This document shows positions 1 through 7,278 of a stretch of 8,136 nucleotides of DNA, piece by piece. The stretch's first letter is position 1; the number at the start of each line of letters is the position of its first letter. The notes under the pieces were generated by a model. It searched no databases. It was not told where the DNA came from and saw only the letters and a list, made by a program, of their open reading frames with translations. The position numbers and the translations under genes were made by a program. This DNA comes from an uncultured Alphaproteobacteria bacterium. GTDB lineage: Bacteria > Pseudomonadota > Alphaproteobacteria > CAKMZR01. Location of the stretch: the NCBI GenBank assembly GCA_929200455.1, contig CAKMZR010000065.1:1-8136 (forward strand), in the 5' to 3' direction.

Positions 1-40
1 CTCTAAACCCACCCCCTCCGAAACGTCATCCCTTCTCCCC

Positions 41-1234
41 ATGTCAATCACAACCTCATCTCCGCACCCCCAGACTCCCTGCGGATTCTTCACCCTCGCC
101 CTCCTCGCTTTCCTCCTAACCCTCTTCCCCCTCTCCGCTTCCTCCCAAACTTCACCCTCCGCACCCGACTGTCGTGGACTCACAAGTTCCCACATCATCG
201 AAACCCAACGACACCTCGCCGCTGCTCGCTTCGAATCCTTGCAAGAACATATCGTCTCCAGCTACAACAAAAATCGCTACCGCGACAAAATCTTCGCCCA
301 AATCCCCCTTCCTGACCCCCTCTTCGGCACCGTCTCCGTCTTCGATGAAAAACATATCATTATGCGTCCGGAAAATGCTTCCTTCTATACCCTCGTAGCA
401 CCCCAATACTTCTCTTTCTTCGACAGCACCGTGCGGGAATGCTCCTTCTCTTCCGGCTCTCCCCAAGTCCTACTCAGCTTCTCAAATACCTCAAATGATA
501 ATGCGTCCATCATCGGAATCTATAGCACCGTCGGCTATAACAATACCCAAACCAAACTTACTCAAGTTACCAACAATCCTCTCAATACCTCCGGACTTTC
601 CCTAGGTCTTGGAGCCCACACCCTCATCGATTTCAACGACTTCTACTTCTTCGCCATGGGCGGAATCAGTAGTGACACCCACCAAATCGATATCCCCGCA
701 GCATCTCTCACATCAACCCAAAGCAAAGACCTCGCCGAACCAGGGACTCTACACTTCTCAGGAAAAACAGGCATAGGAACAAGCATTCCCTTCAATACCC
801 TCCTCCTCAATTCCTCTCTCAACGTCGCCTACTACCAAACCTCCCTAAAAGAAACCTCATATCCCGCAGAAACAAATGTCTCCATCTCCCAAAATGGCAC
901 AAATGGCGCCTGGATCGTCCCCGGGGCAAGCCTCCATCTCCAACAGTACTTCAGCGGATTCGATACCACTCGCATCGGCATCACCGCTACCCTGCACGCA
1001 GGATACTCCTTTAGCGTCGGAGACCCCTCTTGGGTCTACCAAGTCGGCTTCGCAAAACAAACCGTCCATCTCGACAACCCTCGATTCGACGCTTCCATGC
1101 GGAGTGCTTTCGTCATACAAATCGCTCAAAGCTTATCCCTCAACCTCTACGCTCAAATCGGAAGAACTTTCAATAATTCAGACTTTTCCTCCGCTTTTCT
1201 CAACACCGGTGTTTATTTCGAAAGTCTTTTCTGA
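41..1234 (+). CDS. exported protein of unknown family, possible outer-membrane beta-barrel
   Basis: I do not recognise the family. The 397-residue product has a polar N-terminus, a hydrophobic stretch at about residues 15-34 and a small-residue SASSQ region, consistent with a Sec signal peptide cleaved near residue 35. Residues about 45-135 form a separate N-terminal section with Cys44 and Cys134, which could form a disulfide. From about residue 140 to the end the sequence alternates polar and hydrophobic residues with many Ser, Thr, Asn and Gly and aromatic residues, and it ends in FESLF with a terminal Phe. This resembles an outer-membrane or autotransporter-type barrel, but that is inference. 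No Shine-Dalgarno is visible before the ATG. The frame stays open to the left edge of the window, so an upstream start cannot be excluded, although the signal peptide fits this ATG. The stop is doubled (TGA then TAG). It is separated by 119 bp from the transporter operon, so a functional link is not shown. Confidence 0.75.
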   Translation: MSITTSSPHPQTPCGFFTLALLAFLLTLFPLSASSQTSPSAPDCRGLTSSHIIETQRHLAAARFESLQEHIVSSYNKNRYRDKIFAQIPLPDPLFGTVSVFDEKHIIMRPENASFYTLVAPQYFSFFDSTVRECSFSSGSPQVLLSFSNTSNDNASIIGIYSTVGYNNTQTKLTQVTNNPLNTSGLSLGLGAHTLIDFNDFYFFAMGGISSDTHQIDIPAASLTSTQSKDLAEPGTLHFSGKTGIGTSIPFNTLLLNSSLNVAYYQTSLKETSYPAETNVSISQNGTNGAWIVPGASLHLQQYFSGFDTTRIGITATLHAGYSFSVGDPSWVYQVGFAKQTVHLDNPRFDASMRSAFVIQIAQSLSLNLYAQIGRTFNNSDFSSAFLNTGVYFESLF

Positions 1235-1353
1235 TAGAACCTTTCTTATGGTGCAAAGAAAATAAGCTTAATATCCGCATTCGCGACCACAACTCACGCC
1301 CACTCATGAGACCATGTGGAGACCACTTGCATCCACAAAAAAGGAGATAAACG
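1235..1353 (+). promoter_or_regulatory. intergenic leader of the ynjBCD operon with GAGACCA direct repeats
   Basis: This 119-bp gap is where the promoter of the transporter operon would be expected. A TAATAT at 1269-1274 could serve as a -10 element, but no good -35 lies at the usual distance. Two GAGACCA copies (1308-1314 and 1319-1325) are spaced 11 bp apart, about one helical turn, and a related GACCAC lies at 1285-1290. The palindrome CTCATGAG (1303-1310) overlaps the first copy. This could be an operator, but nothing identifies a regulator. I see no T-tract terminator for the preceding gene. Confidence 0.25.
1341..1346 (+). promoter_or_regulatory. Shine-Dalgarno sequence of ynjB
   Basis: AAGGAG lies 7 nt before the ATG at 1354. 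It is the strongest ribosome binding site in the window and fixes the ynjB start. A second ATG follows immediately (MM), but the spacing suits the first. Confidence 0.85.
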
Positions 1354-2595
1354 ATGATGAAGAATTCTTTAATACTGCTGGCACGCTCTTGCTTCGCCCT
1401 GCTTTGTGCTTCACTCTTGTACGTAACGCCTCTTCACGCCGAAAATCATAGTGAGTGGAATAACATCCTCAAAGAAGCAAAAGGACAACACGTCTTTTGG
1501 AACGCTTGGGGAGGAGACGATCGCTTCAACAACTTCATGCGTTGGGCCGGCGACCAAGTCGAAGAACAATACGGAGTCAAAGTCACACACGTCAAAATCA
1601 ATGACACCGCCAATGCCGTTCGTGCCGTCCTCGCAGACAAACAAGCCGGCAAAAATCAAGGCGGGAAAATAGACCTCATATGGATAAATGGCAGCAACTT
1701 CTTCACCATGAAAAAAAACAAACTCCTCTACGGACCTTTCACAGACAAACTCCCAAACTTCGCCCTCGTATCTCCAGAAAAAAATCCCGCCACCGTCACT
1801 GACTTCACCATCAACACCGACGGATACGAAGCCCCTTGGGGACTCGCGCAATTCATCATCATCTACAATGCAGACAAAACCCAATCTCCTCCTCGCCACA
1901 GCAACGATATTCTCGCTTACGCCAAAAAGAATCCCGGCAGAATCTCTTACGCTTCCCCTCCAGACTTCACCGGGACATCCTTCCTCAAACAAGTCCTCAT
2001 CGAACAATCCAAAGAAACAGACATCCTCAGCAGGCCTCCTCGCGATGCAGAAGACGCTGAAGCCGTACTCAAACACCTTTGGGCATACCTCGATGTCCTT
2101 CACCCCTTGCTATGGCGTCAGGGAAAAGACTTCCCCTCCAATGCCGTAGGACTCGAAAAATTGCTCTCTGACGGCTTTGTCGACCTCTCTTTCTCCTTCA
2201 ACGTCAATGCCGCTTGGCTCGGTATATCTCAAGGCGATTTCCCCAAATCCATCAAATCCACCACCTTCTCCAACGGCGGACTTTCCAACGTCAACTTTAC
2301 CGCCATTCCCTATAACGCCAACGCAAAAGAAGGGGCCATGATCCTCGCAAACTTCTTGCTCTCACCCCAAGCCCAAGCAAGACGGCAAAATCCAGAATTC
2401 TGGGGAGACCCCTCCGTTCTCGATTTCGACAAACTCTCAGAAAAAGAACAGAGCCTTTTCGATTACAATATCAACGCCCCCGAAGGTGCCGTAATCTCAC
2501 TCAAAGACCTGCAAATCGCACAACCTGAACCTCATCCCGATTGGATCCAACACATCGAAGTCGGATGGAAAAAACGATACGCACAACAATCCTAG
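1354..2595 (+). CDS. ynjB: ABC transporter periplasmic substrate-binding protein, YnjB family
   Basis: This 413-residue protein is the extracytoplasmic binding component of a YnjBCD-type importer, which captures a solute in the periplasm and delivers it to the permease encoded next. A signal peptide covers about residues 1-29 (hydrophobic core, then TPLHA with likely cleavage before ENHS). No lipobox cysteine is present, so the mature protein should be soluble. The mature part matches the YnjB family: FWNAWGGDDRFNNFMRWAG near 48-66, DLIWINGSNFF near 107-117, APWGLAQFIIIYNADK near 160-175, PDFTGTSFLKQVL near 203-215 and an LSPQAQARRQNPEFWGDPS stretch near 336-354. E. coli YnjB is about 390 residues, so this is a full-length, slightly long member. 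The family resembles binding proteins for iron, thiamine or polyamines, but the YnjBCD substrate has not been established to my knowledge. It is the first gene of the operon, has a strong ribosome binding site, and its TAG stop is 37 bp before ynjC. Confidence 0.92.
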   Translation: MMKNSLILLARSCFALLCASLLYVTPLHAENHSEWNNILKEAKGQHVFWNAWGGDDRFNNFMRWAGDQVEEQYGVKVTHVKINDTANAVRAVLADKQAGKNQGGKIDLIWINGSNFFTMKKNKLLYGPFTDKLPNFALVSPEKNPATVTDFTINTDGYEAPWGLAQFIIIYNADKTQSPPRHSNDILAYAKKNPGRISYASPPDFTGTSFLKQVLIEQSKETDILSRPPRDAEDAEAVLKHLWAYLDVLHPLLWRQGKDFPSNAVGLEKLLSDGFVDLSFSFNVNAAWLGISQGDFPKSIKSTTFSNGGLSNVNFTAIPYNANAKEGAMILANFLLSPQAQARRQNPEFWGDPSVLDFDKLSEKEQSLFDYNINAPEGAVISLKDLQIAQPEPHPDWIQHIEVGWKKRYAQQS

Positions 2596-2632
2596 AAACA
2601 CAGAAAAAAACATCGGACTCTCTTAGACCTCA

Positions 2633-4336
2633 GTGACTTCTTTACCCCGCCCTTCTTCTTTCTTGCGTTATGGGGTCGTTGTTGTCATCATCTCCCCCGT
2701 CATCGCCGGCTTGATCATCACTTTCTGCATGGCTTTCGGGTACTTTCCCGCTCTCCAAGGAAACTCCCTGTCCTTCGAACCCATCTTCAACCTCATACAA
2801 CAAAAAGAATTCACAAACTCCCTCTTCCGCACTGTCTCCACAGGAGTCACCGCAACCCTCATCTCCCTCCTCATCACACACGCTCTCCTCGCCTTCTGCT
2901 CCTCCCAACGATTCTTCTTCACACTCCTCCATAAACTCAATACACCCCTCCTTGCCGTTCCCCACATCACCGTCATCCTCGGAATCACCTACCTCCTGAG
3001 CTCTCACGGAACCTTCGGACGTATACTCCACGCCGCCACATCCCAGCATGTCGACTACATCTTCGCTCCAGACCCCCAAGGATACGCCGTCATCCTCTCC
3101 CTCGTCATCAAAGAAGTCCCCTACCTCCTCCTCATGTCCGCTGGAGCCCTCAGACATATGCCCTCAAAAAAAATGATCATCGTCTCACAAAGCTTCGGCT
3201 ATTCCTACTCCGCCGCTTGGACAACCACCATCCTACCCCTCATCCATAGACAACTCAGACTCCCCACCATCGCCGTCCTCTCCTTCTCCCTCTCAAGCCC
3301 AGAACACAACATCCTCCTCTTCCCGCGATACGCCACTGGACTCCCAGGACTCACCATCGGCTTCTATAACCATACAGACCTCTCCCTCCAATTCACCGCA
3401 GCCGCCGCCGCTACGCTCCTCATCTTCGCTTGCCTCCTCACCATACTCGCTTGGTTCTTATGCGACGCCATCCTACGACGATTGGTCCGAAAATTTTGGC
3501 TCACGCGCGGGAAAAGAAACCTCAAATCCGAATCCTTCGCAAAAAATCTCATCCTCTCATTCACTCTCATCCTCACAGGAATCGGAACCCTTTCTTTCAT
3601 CATCATGTTCATCTGGTCCTTCACCAAAATTTGGCGATTCCCAAACCTCCTTCCCTCCCAAATCTCTCCCCAATTATGGCTCAATGTCGGCATGTACGTA
3701 GAACCCACACTCTCAACCCTCCTCATCGCCGCACTCGCCTTCTTCTTATCCCTCGCCCTCGCCCTCATATTCCTCGAAACACAACCCTCTCCCAAAAAAA
3801 AATATACAAAAAAAATATACCACTCCGAACAATTCCCCATCCTCCTCTTCTATCTCCCCCTCATCATCCCACAACTTAGCTTCATCTTCGGACTCGATAT
3901 CCTCTCTTCCTTCCTCCTCCCCTCATCCCCCGTCACCACTCTCTGCATCCTCGTATGGAGCCACGTCCTCTTCGTCTTCCCCTACCTCCTCATCTCACTC
4001 TCATCACCCTACAGACACTTCGATAACCGCTACTCCATCACCGCACGGTGCCTCGGACGTTCCTACTTCTCCACACTCCTCACCGTCAAATGGCCCCTCC
4101 TCAAAGCCCCCATACTCTTCGCCTCCGCCATAAGCATCACCGTCAGCTTCGGACTCTTCCTCCCAACCCTCATCCTAGGGGGCGGACGATACCCCACACT
4201 CACCATCGAAACCGTTTCCCTCGCGTCAGGCGGAAATTTACGCATCATCGCTCTCCTCACCATCTTGCAAACCCTCCTCTCCCTCTCCATACTCACCCTC
4301 GCAACCTTCTGGTCTCGACCCAGATTCAAACCCTAA
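2633..4336 (+). CDS. ynjC: ABC transporter permease, duplicated-domain YnjC family
   Basis: This 567-residue inner-membrane protein forms the channel of the importer. It is a tandem duplication of the binding-protein-dependent permease fold, so one chain can replace a permease dimer. Hydrophobic segments appear near 13-36, 68-90, 103-122, 150-172, 210-225 and 253-280 in the first half, and near 305-330, 357-381, 402-430, 435-456, 491-515 and 537-560 in the second. Each half has an EAA-type loop that contacts the ATPase: SFGYSYSAAWTTTILPLI near 187-204 and ARCLGRSYFSTLLTVKWPLL at 471-490. The GGGRYPTLTIETVSLASGGN stretch near 517-535 is also typical of the family. E. coli YnjC is about 510 residues; the extra length is partly a Lys-rich loop near 386-396. 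The start is GTG, with no visible Shine-Dalgarno. An in-frame stop at 2624-2626 rules out earlier starts, and a TTG at 2663 is a weaker alternative. Confidence 0.9.
   Translation: MTSLPRPSSFLRYGVVVVIISPVIAGLIITFCMAFGYFPALQGNSLSFEPIFNLIQQKEFTNSLFRTVSTGVTATLISLLITHALLAFCSSQRFFFTLLHKLNTPLLAVPHITVILGITYLLSSHGTFGRILHAATSQHVDYIFAPDPQGYAVILSLVIKEVPYLLLMSAGALRHMPSKKMIIVSQSFGYSYSAAWTTTILPLIHRQLRLPTIAVLSFSLSSPEHNILLFPRYATGLPGLTIGFYNHTDLSLQFTAAAAATLLIFACLLTILAWFLCDAILRRLVRKFWLTRGKRNLKSESFAKNLILSFTLILTGIGTLSFIIMFIWSFTKIWRFPNLLPSQISPQLWLNVGMYVEPTLSTLLIAALAFFLSLALALIFLETQPSPKKKYTKKIYHSEQFPILLFYLPLIIPQLSFIFGLDILSSFLLPSSPVTTLCILVWSHVLFVFPYLLISLSSPYRHFDNRYSITARCLGRSYFSTLLTVKWPLLKAPILFASAISITVSFGLFLPTLILGGGRYPTLTIETVSLASGGNLRIIALLTILQTLLSLSILTLATFWSRPRFKP
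3794..3820 (+). repeat. direct repeat of A-tract plus TATAC inside ynjC
   Basis: A run of nine A followed by TATAC (3794-3807) is followed at once by eight A and TATAC (3808-3820). It encodes part of the Lys/Tyr-rich loop PKKKYTKKIYH between two membrane segments of the permease. The reading frame is intact here. Such runs are prone to replication or transcription slippage, and a one-base change would truncate the permease. Confidence 0.8.
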
Positions 4337-4342
4337 GTCATC

Positions 4343-5014
4343 ATGTCACAAAATCTCTTCATCCCCTCTCTCTCCCTAAAACGATACGGCGAAATCTTAC
4401 TCTCCGTTCACAACCTCTCCATAAAAAACGGAGAAATTATCACACTCATGGGCCCCTCAGGATGCGGAAAATCTACCCTCCTTTCCGCCATCTGTGGCAC
4501 CCTCGACAGTGCCTTCTCTTGTCACGGCGAAATCTTACTCAACGGAAAACCCATCCAAAACCTCCCTCCCAATAAACGAAATATAGGCATCCTCTTCCAA
4601 GATGATCTCCTCTTTCCCCACCTCTCTGTTTCCGAAAACCTTCTCTACGCCATACCCGCCAATACCCCCCGAAAAGAACGAAAATCTATCGTCGAACAAG
4701 CCCTCACCTCCGTCGAACTTGCCCACCTCGACCTCAAAGACCCCGCCAGACTCTCCGGCGGACAACGATCCCGCATCGCCCTTGCCCGCGCATTCCTCGC
4801 AAAACCACAAACTCTCTTCCTCGATGAACCCTTCTCCAACCTCGACGCTCCCCTCAGAAAAGCCATGCGGACTCTCGTCCTTCACCACATCCAAAGCTCA
4901 AAAATACCCAGCATCATGGTCACCCACGACAAAAAAGAAGCTCTCGCCATGAAAGGACGAATTTTTGAAATCCATAACCACATTCTTGTTGAAAAAAATC
5001 CTCCAACCTCATAG
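4343..5014 (+). CDS. ynjD: ABC transporter ATP-binding protein, YnjD family
   Basis: This 223-residue cytoplasmic ATPase powers the importer by binding and hydrolysing ATP at the EAA loops of the permease. All expected motifs are present: Walker A GPSGCGKST (37-45), the Q-loop glutamine in ILFQDD (Gln86), signature LSGGQRSRIALARA (137-150), Walker B LFLDEP (158-163), D-loop SNLD (165-168) and the H-loop histidine in VTHD (His195). The length is close to E. coli YnjD (about 217). There is no extra C-terminal regulatory domain of the kind seen in PotA or FbpC. The ATG lies 6 bp after the ynjC stop, so the two are almost certainly cotranscribed and perhaps translationally coupled; no clear Shine-Dalgarno is seen. 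It completes the binding protein, permease and ATPase order of the operon. Confidence 0.93.
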   Translation: MSQNLFIPSLSLKRYGEILLSVHNLSIKNGEIITLMGPSGCGKSTLLSAICGTLDSAFSCHGEILLNGKPIQNLPPNKRNIGILFQDDLLFPHLSVSENLLYAIPANTPRKERKSIVEQALTSVELAHLDLKDPARLSGGQRSRIALARAFLAKPQTLFLDEPFSNLDAPLRKAMRTLVLHHIQSSKIPSIMVTHDKKEALAMKGRIFEIHNHILVEKNPPTS

Positions 5015-5024
5015 AGTCTACCTT

Positions 5025-5047
5025 GTGGAAATTCTATAACTTTCCAC
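5025..5047 (+). other. inverted repeat between ynjD and rpmF
   Basis: GTGGAAA (5025-5031) and TTTCCAC (5041-5047) form a perfect 7-bp stem with a 9-nt AT-rich loop. It starts 10 bp after the ynjD stop. No T-run follows, so it is not a standard intrinsic terminator. The arm context CTTGTGG (5022-5028) recurs at 5079-5085, next to another CCAC, so alternative pairings are possible. It could protect or end the ynjBCD transcript, or act in the rpmF leader; neither is shown. Confidence 0.35.
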
Positions 5048-5111
5048 CACGCACATCCCCATAAACCCCCTCACCACTCTTGTGGCTCACACATAAAGAA
5101 AGAAAATCATC

Positions 5112-5291
5112 ATGGCTGTCCCAAAAAGAAAAGTCACACCCTCCCGAAGAGACAAACGGAGAATGCATGACAAACTCACGCCTCCCACCTTCGTCGAAGA
5201 CAAAGAATCAGGCGAATTGCGGAGACCTCATCATATCGACCTCAAGTCAGGAATGTATAGAGGACGGCAAATCCTTGAGCCTCAACAGTAA
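5112..5291 (+). CDS. rpmF: 50S ribosomal protein L32 (bL32)
   Basis: The 59-residue product is the large-subunit ribosomal protein bL32. It begins MAVPKRKVTPSRRDKRRMHD, matching the conserved MAVPKxKxSPSRR start of the family, and continues with PTFVEDKESGELRRPHHIDL and SGMYRGRQIL, which is the alphaproteobacterial form. It has no zinc-binding cysteine pairs, as is normal for that lineage, and its length is typical. The real gene is hidden by a longer open frame in another phase over 5080-5316; the L32 match decides the frame. The ATG is preceded by an A/G-rich AAAGAAAGAAA but no good Shine-Dalgarno, which is surprising for a highly expressed gene. It heads a tight cluster with the next gene, whose start lies 8 bp after its TAA stop. 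Confidence 0.95.
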   Translation: MAVPKRKVTPSRRDKRRMHDKLTPPTFVEDKESGELRRPHHIDLKSGMYRGRQILEPQQ

Positions 5292-5299
5292 CACATACT

Positions 5300-5503
5300 A
5301 TGACTCCTGCTCCTAAGTCCGACAAAAGCTCTGCTTCTCAAAAAAAAGACACAAAAGATCACTCCTTGCAAGAGACTATGGGCGACAAAGACAATCATTC
5401 CCCTACGTCTGCAGGACAAAGCCACGAGATCGGAGGTCCTTCAGGGCCAGAACCGACACGCTATGGCGACTGGGAAAAAAAAGGCCGGTGCTACGATTTC
5501 TAA
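5300..5503 (+). CDS. succinate dehydrogenase assembly factor 4-type protein (DUF1674)
   Basis: This small protein of 67 residues ends in EIGGPSGPEPTRYGDWEKKGRCYDF (split here as residues 43-57 and 58-67), the diagnostic C-terminal block of the SDHAF4/DUF1674 family. Members of that family help covalent FAD attachment to, and maturation of, the succinate dehydrogenase flavoprotein SdhA, so the expected role is in complex II assembly in the cytoplasm. No sdh gene is in the window. Residues 1-42 are low-complexity, rich in Lys, Ser and Asp, and probably disordered; this part is poorly conserved in the family. The start is uncertain: the ATG at 5300 sits 8 bp after rpmF, suggesting coupling, but lacks a Shine-Dalgarno, and an ATG at 5378 would still retain the conserved block. 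Runs of eight A occur at 5340-5347 and 5475-5482. Confidence 0.88.
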   Translation: MTPAPKSDKSSASQKKDTKDHSLQETMGDKDNHSPTSAGQSHEIGGPSGPEPTRYGDWEKKGRCYDF

Positions 5504-5514
5504 ACCCTAAAAAA

Positions 5515-5520
5515 AGAGGA
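5515..5520 (+). promoter_or_regulatory. Shine-Dalgarno sequence of ilvD
   Basis: AGAGGA lies 4 nt before the ATG at 5525. It supports that start and is one of only two clear ribosome binding sites among the + strand genes. Confidence 0.7.
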
Positions 5521-5524
5521 CCCC

Positions 5525-7246
5525 ATGTTTCACGAAAACCTTAAAAAAGACTTGCCTTCTCGTCACGTCTCCGTTGGGGCCAAAAGTGCGCCTCACCGCT
5601 CTTACTACTATGCTATGGGCATGACACCCAAAGACATCGCCAAACCCTTTGTCGGCGTGGTCTCTTGTTGGAATGAATCCGCTCCTTGCAATATCAGTCT
5701 TGGCACACAGGCTCAAACCGTAAAACAAGGCGTAAGAGCCGCTGGCGGAACACCTCGTGAATTCACCACCATTACCGTCACAGACGGAATCGCTATGGGG
5801 CACTCCGGCATGAAATCGTCCCTTGTCAGCCGAGAAGTTATCGCCGATTCCGTCGAACTCAGCGTACGAGGTCACTGCTATGACGCCATCGTCGGCCTTG
5901 CGGGATGCGACAAATCCCTTCCGGGAATGATGATGGCTATGGTGCGTTTGAATGTCCCTTCCGTCTTCATTTACGGCGGCTCCATCCTCCCGGGACGCTA
6001 CAAAGGACGCGATGTCACCGTACAAGACGTGTTTGAAGCCGTCGGTCAACATGCCGTCGGCACCATCAACGACCAAGAACTCTCCGATATCGAACAGTGT
6101 GCTTGCCCTTCTGCCGGCTCTTGCGGCGGGCAATTTACCGCCAATACCATGGCTTGCGTATCAGAAGCCCTAGGAATCGCCTTGCCAGGTTCTGCCGGAG
6201 CTCCCGCTCCCTACGAACACCGTATGCAATTTGCCGAACAAAGCGGCGAACAGGTCATGGAACTCATCAAACTCTCCATCCGACCCCGCGATATTGTCAC
6301 GCGAGAATCACTCACAAATGCCGCTCGCGTCGTCGCGTGCTCAGGAGGTTCCACCAATGCCGCCCTCCACCTTCCCGCCATCGCTCATGAAGCCGGAATC
6401 GAATTCGACCTCTTCGAAGTCGCGGAAATCTTCCGCAATACCCCCTACATCGTCGACCTCAAGCCTGGCGGAAAATACATCGCCAAAGACCTCTACGAAG
6501 TCGGAGGTGTTCCCGCTATCATGCGTGCTCTCCTCGATGCCGATCTCCTTGACGGCTCTTGCCCCACCGTCACAGGAAAAACCATCGCAGAAAATCTAGA
6601 AAATGTCGTCTTCAATCCAGAACAAGACGTCATTTATCCCGTCTCCAAACCTCTCTCAAAAACCGGAGGCGTCGTCGGACTCGTCGGAAATCTCGCTCCC
6701 GAAGGGGCCATCGTCAAAGTCGCCGGGATGCAAAATACCTCCTTCAAAGGACCCGCTCGCTGCTTCGACTGCGAAGAAGACGCCTTCCTCGCCGTGCAAA
6801 ATAAAGAATACGAACTCGGTGAAGTCCTCGTCATTCGCTACGAAGGGCCCAAGGGCGGACCCGGTATGCGCGAAATGCTCGCCACCACCTCCGCTCTCTA
6901 TGGACAAGGCGTCGGCGATAAAGTCGCCCTCATCACAGATGGCAGATTCTCAGGGGCTACTCGCGGATTCTGTATCGGACACGTCGGACCGGAAGCCGCC
7001 GTCGGAGGTCCCATCGCCCTCATCCAAGATGGCGACATCATCACCATCAACGCAGAAAAAGGACTCATCGAAGTCAACCTCTCCTCCCAAGAAATCGATG
7101 AACGAAAAAAATCTTGGACTCCTCGGAGCCACGACTTCCAGTCCGGGGCCATATGGCGATACGCCCAAACCGTAGGTTCCGCCATGAAAGGGGCCACCAC
7201 TCACCCAGGCGGAGCCTCAGAAACCCACGTCTACGCCGATATCTAG
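5525..7246 (+). CDS. ilvD: dihydroxy-acid dehydratase
   Basis: This 573-residue cytoplasmic Fe-S enzyme removes water from 2,3-dihydroxyisovalerate and 2,3-dihydroxy-3-methylvalerate to give the 2-oxo acids, a late step of valine and isoleucine synthesis that also feeds leucine and pantothenate. The IlvD/Edd signatures are clear: CWNESAPCN (48-56), a GCDKSLPG motif (127-134), and CPSAGSCGGQFTANTM (194-209). By analogy with characterised members, Cys55, Cys128 and Cys200 should be the cluster ligands. The TDGRFSG motif (471-477) carries Ser476, the expected catalytic base. The length is that of the shorter class of the family, many of which hold a [2Fe-2S] cluster, unlike the roughly 616-residue E. 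coli form; the cluster type here is inference. It could in principle be a related sugar-acid dehydratase, but the overall match favours IlvD. It lies 21 bp after the sdhAF4-type gene and ends in TAG, facing the minus-strand gene. Confidence 0.95.
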   Translation: MFHENLKKDLPSRHVSVGAKSAPHRSYYYAMGMTPKDIAKPFVGVVSCWNESAPCNISLGTQAQTVKQGVRAAGGTPREFTTITVTDGIAMGHSGMKSSLVSREVIADSVELSVRGHCYDAIVGLAGCDKSLPGMMMAMVRLNVPSVFIYGGSILPGRYKGRDVTVQDVFEAVGQHAVGTINDQELSDIEQCACPSAGSCGGQFTANTMACVSEALGIALPGSAGAPAPYEHRMQFAEQSGEQVMELIKLSIRPRDIVTRESLTNAARVVACSGGSTNAALHLPAIAHEAGIEFDLFEVAEIFRNTPYIVDLKPGGKYIAKDLYEVGGVPAIMRALLDADLLDGSCPTVTGKTIAENLENVVFNPEQDVIYPVSKPLSKTGGVVGLVGNLAPEGAIVKVAGMQNTSFKGPARCFDCEEDAFLAVQNKEYELGEVLVIRYEGPKGGPGMREMLATTSALYGQGVGDKVALITDGRFSGATRGFCIGHVGPEAAVGGPIALIQDGDIITINAEKGLIEVNLSSQEIDERKKSWTPRSHDFQSGAIWRYAQTVGSAMKGATTHPGGASETHVYADI

Positions 7247-7278
7247 TCGCAGATCATCACCCCCTCTCCTCCCCTCCA

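Noticed and set aside
1242..1261. Terminator hairpin after the first gene (TTTCTT with AAGAAA)
   Set aside because: The stem is 6 bp of almost only A-T pairs with an 8-nt loop and no T-run after it, so it is unlikely to be stable.
1411..2103. 230-codon minus-strand open frame
   Set aside because: It lies wholly inside ynjB, antisense, and its D/E/V/F-rich translation is what an antisense reading of this C-rich gene would give.
4048..4575. 175-codon plus-strand open frame spanning the ynjC-ynjD junction
   Set aside because: It overlaps two well-supported genes in another phase and encodes a His/Pro/Arg/Thr-rich product typical of frame-shifted C-rich DNA.
5080..5316. 78-codon open frame covering the rpmF region
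   Set aside because: It is in a different phase from 5112-5291, which encodes an unmistakable ribosomal protein L32. The longer frame has no recognisable features.
5507..6133. 208-codon minus-strand open frame
   Set aside because: It is antisense to the conserved N-terminal third of ilvD and has no recognisable motif.
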